From Cryptomeria japonica (Eukaryota > Streptophyta > Pinopsida > Cupressales > Cupressaceae), in contig NC_081405.1 in the NCBI RefSeq assembly GCF_030272615.1, positions 26,862,272 through 26,926,271 of the forward strand: a stretch of 64,000 nucleotides of DNA, given 5' to 3'. Of this stretch, positions 50,701-61,500 are shown piece by piece. Below the pieces are notes generated by a model. It was not told where the DNA came from and did not search any database. It saw only the letters and a list, made by a program, of their open reading frames with translations. How positions within the stretch are numbered: position 1 is the stretch's first letter; each line of letters begins with the position of its first letter. A program made the translations under genes and the position numbers.

Positions 50701-52513
50701 CTTTGCCATTGAGTTTGTGGGACCTCGCAATGTTGTCCAAGTCATAACGGACAATGCAAAAAATTGTAGAGCTGCTGGTTTGTTGGTTGAGCAACGCTAT
50801 GATCACAGCTTTTGGACACCTTGTGCGGTACATTCACTCAATCTTATGCTACAAAGGATTGGGCAAAAAATAAAATGGATTAGAGATGTGTATGCAGAGG
50901 CTGAGGACATCCAAATGTTCATCACAAACCACCACATGTCTCAAGGGATTTTTAGAACCTATTCAAATTTGGAGCTATTGAAGGTAAGTAAAATAGTAAT
51001 TTAATTTTACATTTTCTGATTTTTTTGAATTTTCAATGTTAATAATATCATTGTGTAAGCTATATTGTGTATTCTTCTTTAAAGTTTGGCTTTATTTTTA
51101 ATCATTTGGCATTAATTTGTGTTATAGGTTGCTGAGACCCGTTTTGCATCAAACACAATCGTCTTAAGACGACTTGTGAAAGTTAGAGTGGCACTATGCA
51201 ATATGGTGATCAGCACCAATTGGATTGTATGGAAGCAAAGTAGCACTGAGAGGGCAGAAAAAATTAGGGATAGAATATTGAATGAGAAATAGTGGGATCT
51301 TGTTACATATCTCCTAAGTATCACTGAGCCCATCATGAGCATGATTTGCTATACAGACATGGATAGGCCTTGCATAGGTGAGATTTATGATGGCATTGAT
51401 TCAATGCTTGAAAAAATAAAGGTCACTATAAATGAAAAAGAGAATGATCCTCAGGAGAAATTCTTCAAAGAACTGGAAGTAATTATTGTAGAGAGGTGGA
51501 ATAAGATGACCACTCCTCTGCACCTTCTTGCCTATGCCTTGACACCTAAGTACTATAGCAATCAGTTTCTTGATAAACCAGGAAGGATTCCACCATGGAG
51601 AGATCTAGAAGTATCTGATGGGTAAAAGGCAACATTTCTTAGACTATATCCCGATGATGATTTGCGAGATGTTGTTACAAATGAGTTTATAGAATTCGCA
51701 AATGGGAATGGTCTAAGTGTTGATGCACTTCATCATAGATCCAAGAAAGATGCTCATAGCTGGTGGTACTTCCATGGCACATGCTTCCAACACCTACAAC
51801 CTCTCGCCATAAAAGTTTTATCACAAGTAAGTTTAATTAATTAAAATTTTAAATTTACAAGTTTTAGTTTATTTATAGTTTACTTTGTCTTCATAGGTTG
51901 CTAGTAATTTTATTTTTATTAATGTATAACTTTAATTGTTTACTTTGTCTTCATAGGTTGCTAGTTCATCTGCTTCAGAAAGAAATTGGAGCACATACTC
52001 TTTCATCCACTCAGTAAAGCGCAATAGGCTGCTATCAAAAAGAGTGGAGAATTTAGTATATGTGCATTCCAACCTACGTCTTCTTTCACACAAACAACAT
52101 GACTACACACAAGGGGAAACAAAGATGTGGGATATAGAGCCAGAGCATACTGATTTGGATGCTCCTGCTTCTCAGCTTCTTGCATTGACACTTGACTCGG
52201 AAATTGAGCCAACTTATAGTGCAAGTGCAAGTGGCATTGGCTCATGTAATGTCAATGTCAATGAGGAGGAGGAGGAGGAGGAGGATGAAGAATTAGATGA
52301 TCCATTTGATGTTTAAACTTTAAGTTTATATTGTTGAAAGTTGAAACAATGATACTTGAATATTTTGTCATTTTGATATTAAACTTGATGTATATGATGC
52401 TATTATCAATTATGGTATGATCATGATGCTATGATTACAAGTTTATGTTTGTTTTGTTGTTCATATGATGTTATGTGACATGCATAATTCATGCTTATAG
52501 GCTTCACAAATAT

Positions 52514-52549
<36 letters not shown>

Positions 52550-55500
52550 TACATGTTTTTGTACTAACGAACCCAAACGAACCCAAACCCCTTTTCAAAA
52601 TTTTGCCATACGGGTGTACCGGGTTCTTCGAACCCGAACCGGAACCCGAACCCGAACTGGCAACTTAGTTATTAATAAGTGAATTGTTCATCAACCATTT
52701 TAGATAATTAAGTTTGTCTTCCATAACTCTTAATGCAAGTACCAACCTTTGTTACTACTTCAGCTTTAAGGAAGGAGGAGGGTATGTATGTTACCAAAGC
52801 GCTTAGAGACCAACTACAATAGGTTCCTTCAAAGTTTTCAGATCCAAGCCCTTACCTCTCTTGGATCTATACCCTCAAGGCTTACGGGTTGCTGATCTCC
52901 ACCCTATCTTGTGACTTAACCTTTTGCTTGGATTTAGACTACCCCTCTTTGGAACATCTCATTCCCACCTTTTCCAATACTGACAGTAGTAACAAGAATT
53001 AGACTATAAGTATACTAAGTTCTCATGTATTATGAACATATATGAAATTAAGTATGACTGTCATACATATTGCAGTCCATATTAATATTACTATTAAATT
53101 CTGCATAAGAACATTATCAGGCTTCATATATTAAGCGTACATATCAAGCAAATCCCCATGCATGCCACGAAGAACAAAGATGTTACTGTCTGTAACTTAA
53201 TAACAGTTACGATCTAATCTGATCTGATCGGTGGTGCCCCCCTACAAATGAATCTCTCCCCTATTTATCCCTTCATGATGGGAGAGTCACGACTCTTTCA
53301 CTTTAAATCACACCTTTTGGATATAATAAAGTACTTATTATTTGTAACTTATATCTGAATTAGTCATCATACTTAATATATTTTCTTAATTAAACTGTGT
53401 GTTACAGAATCGCACCCTTTTAGAGTACTTAATTATTATTTGCTCGACTAGCCATTATCGTTGTTTACGTCTTGACCGCTATTTGCCCATTTTGATTGAT
53501 CGCTGCCTTTTAATTTTAATTAACCACTCCCAGCGAACTATATTAATCGAACTCCAGTTAAATGCTGATAAGGCTTCACGTATCATGTATGGCAGTTTAG
53601 AGGAGAAGCCAGACAACTTTCTTGTGTCAGAAACTGTGTCAGACATTGTCTCCTATACCAATTGATACCACTCTGCAGCGATTGCATATAATGTTTTCAA
53701 ATGAATAATGTTGGGGTAACATATTGTTCACTTGGTAAATGTCATCGAATATACTATAATTTCTGCAGAAGCAACTTTACACAGCAGCACTATATATATA
53801 TATGTCCTTAAAACTAACTCTATAAGTTAATACATATGATGAAATTTAGAAATCTCTATTTCGTGCCCTTTGACCATTCATATTTTAATTATGTTATATT
53901 TTAATTTAAATTATATTTTAATTTTTATTATTTAAATTTATTATTAATATTAAATCCTATTTTAGAAAGGGGATATTACACCATTCCTTTCTTCTTCCAT
54001 TAATCCTTCCTTAGTCCCCATGTTCCATTCTTTCTTCGTTTTCTCCATATCCCGCTTCTCCATATTAATTGCTTACTCTTTTAATACCCTCATATCTCAT
54101 TGAGGAGACACATCTCTTTGGAAAGAGATATCCCTTTGAAAGGTTGTGTCTCCTCATTGCTGTCTTACTATTTAACTTAGATCTGCACTTCTGATTGAGA
54201 TTAACATTGTTGTTTTAACGCACTTCTGATTGTAGATTAAAATTGTTGTTTCAATGCATTTCTGATTGTAGATTAAAATTGTTGTTGCAAATGGAACTAT
54301 ATTTTCCCTTTTATACCTCATGTTTGAGGTTGTGACAACTTTTCATTTCATACCTTTTGACCATTCATTAAACTTAACAAAGTTTTAATTATTTTAATTT
54401 TATTCTTTTGTGTTAATTTTAATTTTATTTTTATTCATTTAATTTTATTATTAATATTTATTAGTAAATCCTATTTCAAATTGGGGACATTACAGAGTAA
54501 TTATCCGAGGCTTCTCCATGAAATTTGAACCATTAAGGTTAACTACATGTGATGCCACATCTAGTAGGATGTTCAGCTTCTTAGATCTCTAATGAACAAT
54601 GTGTGAACTGGCTTGCCATAGAATGCCAAGATGGGATCTCTTTCATGAGTTGCAACTGCCATATAGATAGTGTGATCTCTCTCCAAAGTTAGTGCACAAA
54701 AGAAAGATACAATCTTTTGATCTACCCAAGTCTTATCTAATGAAAATGCAATTGCCAATGGAATCTACTCCCAATGTGCTGCTAGTTTCTCTTGTTGGTA
54801 GCAAATTTGTCCTTGTGCTTTCAAATTTATCTTTTTTCATTCCCTTCTTTTTTTGTTTTCATGGAAATGAATGAAATTAGGTTTTGTAGGTCTAATAAAG
54901 TGGGAGGACATTTGGTGTGGCCTTAATACCCACCCCCCTTGTTTCCAGGGGACTTGAGATACATTCACTTAGCAAATTCATTTCTAGTTCCGTCGTTTTT
55001 CAGACACAATGTCATCTCCTAGAGAGCAGAGAAGGTAGTTTATGTAGATGGTTCCTTGTGCCTAGAGGATTGCAAAAGTTTGAATACAAGGAGAGTTTAG
55101 TATCCAGTGAGGTTTCAGCGATTGCTGACCTTAGATAGGTCTAGGATGTAGAGCTAGTGTAGCTTGAGATCTTGTTGGTGGAGTGAACTTATTTATGGTT
55201 GAGTAGTGATGATCCTTGCCCCCTTTCCCTATACACCAAAAGATGCTCTTTGTGCCTCTAGAGGGTCTGTGACACATTCAGATGGAAACTTATTTCTAGT
55301 TCCATTGTTGTTGAGACACAATCTTATTTCTAATTGAGTGGAGAAAATAGGTGATGCACATAGTGCTTTCTACCTAGAGGATTCAAGAGCTTGAGCACAT
55401 TGAGAGGCTAGTAGGTGATGAGATTTTGGAGTTTGTGGGACTTAGATAGGTCTAGTATATACTTGGTTGGTTGAGGTCATGTTGGAAGAGTGAGCTTATT

Positions 55501-58500
55501 TAGAGTTGAGCAGTTGATGAGGAATCATGGGGCGCTCACCTGGGATGTGTCTAACAATGGCATTGATTGTCGAGTCTATTGATTGGTGTTTTAAACTTGA
55601 CAAACTGTTATGACTCAAATATGTTTGTTGTATTTTTTGATTTTCGTTTTGTCATTAGCTCATTTGTGATGAGGACTCTTGATATAGTTATGTTTGTAGT
55701 AATTTTATTTTATTTGTATTGTTAGATTCAATTCAATTTTCTCATTCAATGGCACTTATATTAGATTTTTAATGATGTTTAATTATGGAAATGAAACCAT
55801 TAAAGCTCTACTCTAGAAATATAAACACATCCACATATACACTTGCTCTTATGCTTTCCCCAAAATACAAGAAAATTTAGTTGTACAAAAACCATGACCT
55901 CTCCATCTTGGAAACATAAAACATAGGTAATAGATTATAATTTATAAATGAAGATGGGGTGGTAGACAACAATTTTAATGAACTCCCTTCCAAAGTTGTT
56001 GATAAATTTATGGTCGTTGTCATTAACAATGCTCTTTTCAAATATGTCCAATTTGTATCTGAAAAGTCTTCAAGTCTTCATTAACAATGCACCTAATTTA
56101 TTATTACAAATTCTTCAAGTATCTGAAAAGATAGGTTTCCCTTTAAATTCTGACTTTTTAAATTTCCTTCAGAAGTGGTATTTGCCAGAGGAAGCATCCT
56201 TTTGTAGGAAGAATATTTATTCTTAAGACTATTCTTGTTATCATAAACATTGTGTTTGTTTCTTAAATGCATTGCAGAGGTTCTTGAGAAGTCAAAAGTC
56301 CACATTGAAAAACTAAAGGAGCTTTATGCTCAGCTTGCTGAGGTCATCAAGGGATGCCCAGGTCAATATTATAGGTAATAGTAATTGTTTATATGCTCAC
56401 TTTATTCTTTAGATTATTCTATTACTTTCCCTAATAAATGCTACTCGTGCTGTCCAGGTATCATGATCATTGGAGAAACCAAACATATAATGTGGTGTTT
56501 TTGATTGTTTTTCTGCATTGGTTGGAGACAAGCAATCTGCTTTCCTACGTTGAAACACAAAATCTACTTGGATGTAAGTATTCTTTCTTAACTCAAATGC
56601 ATTCCTTTATTTTTTTCATAAGATTGTAATGGCAACCTTCAGTAGAATATCATGTAGTTCTTATTTTTTTGATAAGATTGTATATTTCTTTTTTAATCTA
56701 AAATATCAAATTCTAGAGTACATATTTAGAAGATAACTATGACCACTCTAGGTATCTGCACGCTCCTGCAAAATGCAAATATAATCTACTAGCTGCATGT
56801 TGTGGTGTAATGATTATGGGTACGTTCATGTGTGAACTATATTTACCATAGTTATAGGTGATGAGGAATGGTACTAATATTGGGACATAAGTAGTAAAAT
56901 ATTTTCAAAAGAAGTTGAAGATGGGTAGTTGGAGATGACGACTATATACATATATAAAATTTAGAAAAAAATAATTATATAAATGGAGAATATAAAATGC
57001 AAAAATGCTCAAAATAATCAAATCCAAAAAATTAATACTACAAAGTATTTATATAGATGTTAGTGAAAGCAAAGATAGGTTATGTTGATATTTGAGAACC
57101 GCTGCCCAAAGGGTTTTCAAAGACTCGATATCATAACCACTGTTAGCCCGCTTTACCAGATGCTCACCCTCATTCTGTTCAAGGAAATTCCGGACTGTCG
57201 CTTGTCCTCCATTGAAAGACCAGTAATATGTATGAGCAATAAAATCCTCCGTAATATCAAATCTCTAGCCAAGCACAGTAACATGACCATCTTTCCATCC
57301 TTGAACAAACATTTTTGACAAATTGGGGTTATACCCATGCAATCTCTCAAGGTAAGAAGACACCCCACCCTTTTGAAGAATTCTCCAGATAGTACTGTTC
57401 TTCCTGACATCGTCACAGGTAATAGGTTCTAGATGGTTCCTGTTGCCCCCCATTGCAAAATCCCTCTCCTTCTCGGTGCAGAAGACCCCACAAAAAACCC
57501 CACCAGTTTTGAAGATCAAGATGCAAGAGGAATGGCAAACTTCTAAACAGGGACAGTCCCCAACATCCACAAAATGTGTGGAATTAAAGTGGCAGCAAAG
57601 TCACACAATAATTATTAAACACCATCATGATGAGGGAAGCCGCAGTCCGAGCGTGTAGTCTGTCACAAGCAATTAATTTCTTGGTATCATCTGGAAGCAG
57701 GTCGCGCCTTTGCCACACCAATTTATTATTACTTCTAACACCAATATTAGCAAGGGAGTCCACAACACCATTACCCTCTCTAAATATATGGGATATATGG
57801 CATTTATCAAAAGTATTAATGATAGAAATTGAATCGTCAATCAAATTAATGATCGTCCAGCTAGGAGTTTGCAATCTCTTAAGGCACTTAATAATATTGT
57901 CCGAGTCACCTTCAATCCGAACATTTTTACAATCAGATTGGTAGGCAAGAGACAACCCATGGTAGGCAGCAACAGCTTCAGCAAGGTGATTAGTTTGATT
58001 TCCCAAAGGGGAGTGCCACCGCTGAAATAAACCCATCATTAACATATGTTGCTGACCTTGACATATAACATTAATAAAAAGACAAATCCAGAAATGGAAA
58101 GTGTCTGTCTCCCTATATGCTATAATTTTGTTCAGAAGGGTAATTATATTGGATAAATCTTTGTGCAAATCAAACTTAGACAAGGTTTTGGGGAGCTTTG
58201 ATAGTCCCTTTTTCTTCTCCTTGAGCCATTTTTGAGCTACTACCATCCTGCATTCATCCTAGATGTTTTTATAATATTCTTAAGCTGTTTCCTTGGTAAC
58301 TTTGACATGCTCTTCTTCTGAGGTAGTCTGAAAGTGGTGTTAAATGAATTTTGGTTCAATTTGGCTATATTATTTTGCCTTCGATTGATTTCACTTCCCT
58401 GCTTTTTGGGTCATATGATTTGGTGTATGTAATGTCCCTTGTTTGGGGAGTACTATAATTCAGTCCTGAGACAACAATTTCATCTTAGATTGAGAATTAG

Positions 58501-61500
58501 AATACATTTCTAAATATAATTTTATCCAAACTGAACACATTTCATTATAATATTTAACTTAAACTCCTACAAGTAGTTCGGAAGGTCAAACTTATCTTGA
58601 TAGCTTTCTCAATTTATATACTTGAGAGTAGTGCTTCTATATCATAAACTTGTGCTCTACTAGAGAGATATGAGTCTGAAAATAAGAAATAAAGTCTTAA
58701 GTGTCTTTCTCCAATTTCCCACTTATCCTTTCATATATTTTTCTTCTTCATGTATGCACTTGATATGTCTTCCTTATACATCATGCCATAATCTTCGTAT
58801 AACTCGCTTCTTCTTTTCCTCACAATTCACGTTCTATTTTATATTTACATCTATCTAATCAAGAGATACATCTCTTTGAAGGGTGATGTCCTCCCAAATA
58901 AACATGGCTTCTCTTTGCTAATCACAGCCTTTGGATTTTAAGAAATCAACTCCCCTAAACAAATCACATTAAATAAAAAATTCCTTTTGGTCTAACAACC
59001 AAATCACACCTCTTCATTGGTTATGTCTTTTCCTCAACAAAATACACTTCTTAACAAGTCATATTACATTTTTTAGCATATGTTTGTTATTTCTTTACGT
59101 GGCTTTCCCCACACACACTGTCCTTTTGTATCGATAGCCTTATTGCTGCTCTACTACATAATATCCCCAATTTGTTTCTACAAAACAGATTAAGACGACT
59201 GTCATGATCTCTTAACATAGTGTCATTATCGTTATTCATTCTAGTTAATTCCTCCCTTATATCAATAATCTTGATTGCCACTTCAGTCGCTATATCTGAT
59301 TAGTGCTTTATCGTTATCCTTGCTATTCCTTGGATGACTGATTTTTATATCGTATTTTCTCATGATAATCATTACCCATTAGATTTTGTTAATTGCTACC
59401 TTTAAGTGGTTCACTTTGATCCTTACAAAATTGTCTTGGTATGTGCTATCATTTTATGACACCCTTGGTCCATCAGTGAGAACCGATCAGAGATATGTTC
59501 CATGGACCAGCGCTGCCTAGTTGATCAAGGAGAAAAGCAATGGAATTATGAAGTGTGAAGTGTTGTCTTGTCAGAAGGAAGTTCCTTGTCCTTCTACACC
59601 GGAACTCCGGAAACCCCAGGTTCCCAAGTTCCTTGTCCTTCTACTGCGGAACTCCGAAACCCCCAGGTTCCCAAGTTCCTTGTCCTTCAACCTCGGAACT
59701 CTGGAACCCCCAGGTTCCCAAGTTCCTTGTTCTTCAACCTCGGAATTCCGAAACCCTCAAGTTCCCAAGTTCCTTGTTCTTCAACCCCGGAACTCCGGAA
59801 CCCCCAGGTTCCCAAGTTCCTTGTTCTTCAACCCCAGAACTCCGGAACCCCCAGGTTCCCAAGTTTCTTGTACTTCTACCCCGGAACTCCGGAACCCCCA
59901 GGTTCCCAAGTTCCTTGTTCTTCAACTCCGGAACTCCGGAACCCCCAGGTTCGCAAGTTCCTTGTTCTTCAACCCCAGAACTCCGGAACCCCCAAGTTCC
60001 CAAGTTCCTTGTCCAACTACGGTGACCCCGATCCCCGAAGTTCCCTAACTACGGTGACCCCGGTCTCCAAAGTCTTCTAAACTTGCTTCTAGCTTGCAAC
60101 ACTTCCGGATGGTGTGATCGACACTCAAGGCTTTAAATGCTCCGACAGTTTTGGTGAATTATGCACTTTTTTTGTGGAGCCACAGGGGTGCATTTAATGT
60201 TTTTGGCAGGTTTTCCATCAAGGGAGGTACGGGGCCATGCTGGGTGACTTATGTCATGTCTGACTTTGGAAGGTCAGTCAATCTATCTTCCTCAGAATTG
60301 CCTTTGGAGGTATGGCTAGGTTGCTTGCATGTACAAGTCAAGTGCATGCACTTCCCTGCACTTCCAGATTGACATGCAGGTGTCATGATCACCATTGTAA
60401 CCCATTTTTCTATATAAGGCTGTTAAGCCTCATTGTAAAGGGCTCTCTCCCTGCTGCCTTGAGCTTTCTTATGCTGTTCTCTTCTCTTGAAGACTTGTAA
60501 TTTTTGCATTTCTGCAACTGTAAGATTGGCTTTTGGCCTTATGATGAATTGAAAATCTCTATTCTTGCCTTCCTTCAACTTATGTATGATGTGTATGTGT
60601 TCTTACCTTCATTATAAGTGTATGTTTGTGGTTTCCTTTCACATTTATGCTGTGTTAACTGGTTTTCTGAGTGTGACCTTGTGGGAATCCTTCTCCCCTC
60701 TTAACAGTTAGAAAATTCCACCCTCCACACATGCGTTTGGGTCACTCATGCAATTGAAGCTTGTGCATCTCTTAGGCTTTTCAGTTGATTCCTTGTGCCA
60801 TTTCGGGTGAGGAGAGAAACCATCTCTTCTTGGTGCATCACCTCCTTTCATTTTAAGCAATTCTCTCTTTCCTCTGCAAGTTGTTAGGATAGGTTTAGTA
60901 GTAAGTTTTGAAGTGTTGAGTTGGTTCAACACCTGCACCTAGATAGAGAAGGAAGCCGGCCTTCTCCGGAGATTCAACCCCTTGCGCAAGGTCCTACACT
61001 TCGGGGTTGTTTCCATGTTTCACAAGGTTGCTGAGTTGATAGCTCAGCAAGGGTGCAAGCTTTTGTGATAACAGTATGTTCACACGCAGTCTCCCGTTCT
61101 GGACTGATAACAAACAATAGATGAATCTGCAAACGATCTGATCTTCCCCTTTGTTGAAGCCACAAAATGTAAGTCAGATGATCTGCTGTGTATTTGGCGC
61201 CTTCACCAAGAATCATCCTCCATTCGGTTTACTTAAGGAAACAATCTTAATGATGATTTTGATTGTTGATTGCATATATATATTGATAAAAATAATGATA
61301 GTAATAATGATACCACGTCTCTGATCTGAATATTGAATTATTATTTGAGACCATGAAATCTGCTATGATTATTGTCTTGAATATGTGCGATAGATAACAA
61401 GCAATTGTTGTTTCAGAATGAGTCTATATGATCATGGGAAGAAGATATGAGAGGCTAGGACTCAATTGGATAGCTGTGCCTGATTAGATCTCGATATCCC

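Larger units (their letters stand above)
49256..52668 (+). mobile_element. hAT DNA transposon with perfect 8-bp target duplication
   Basis: Left end CTAAGTTACCGGGTTCG and right end CGAACTGGCAACTTAG form imperfect terminal inverted repeats. Outside them the 8-mer ttattaat is present on both sides (49248-49255 and 52669-52676), the target-site length of the hAT superfamily. Both ends carry dense GGGTTCG-type words in opposite orientation (49264-49430 and 52568-52660), likely transposase-binding sites. It contains one transposase gene. The total length is 3,413 bp. Confidence 0.93.
23722..56277 (+). other. Translin intron 1, 32.6 kb, transposon-filled
   Basis: The donor GTACTT follows a phase-1 exon end, and the acceptor is tttgtttcttaaatgcattgcag. 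The exon sequences on the two sides join to NSQ-EVLEKSK in frame with no residue missing relative to other plant translins, so no cryptic exon is needed inside. It holds LTR, TRIM and hAT elements listed separately. Confidence 0.9.
59457..60990 (+). repeat. LTR-like stretch with TATA box and minisatellite
   Basis: It starts near TGACACCCTTGGTCC, contains the 47-bp minisatellite, then a TATA box (60411-60418) and a leader-like part. No second copy was found. A solo LTR is the simplest reading, with edges uncertain. Confidence 0.35.

Noticed and set aside
59521-60080. Three overlapping Pro/Ser-rich proteins of 156-175 residues
   Set aside because: They are frame shadows of the 47-bp minisatellite.
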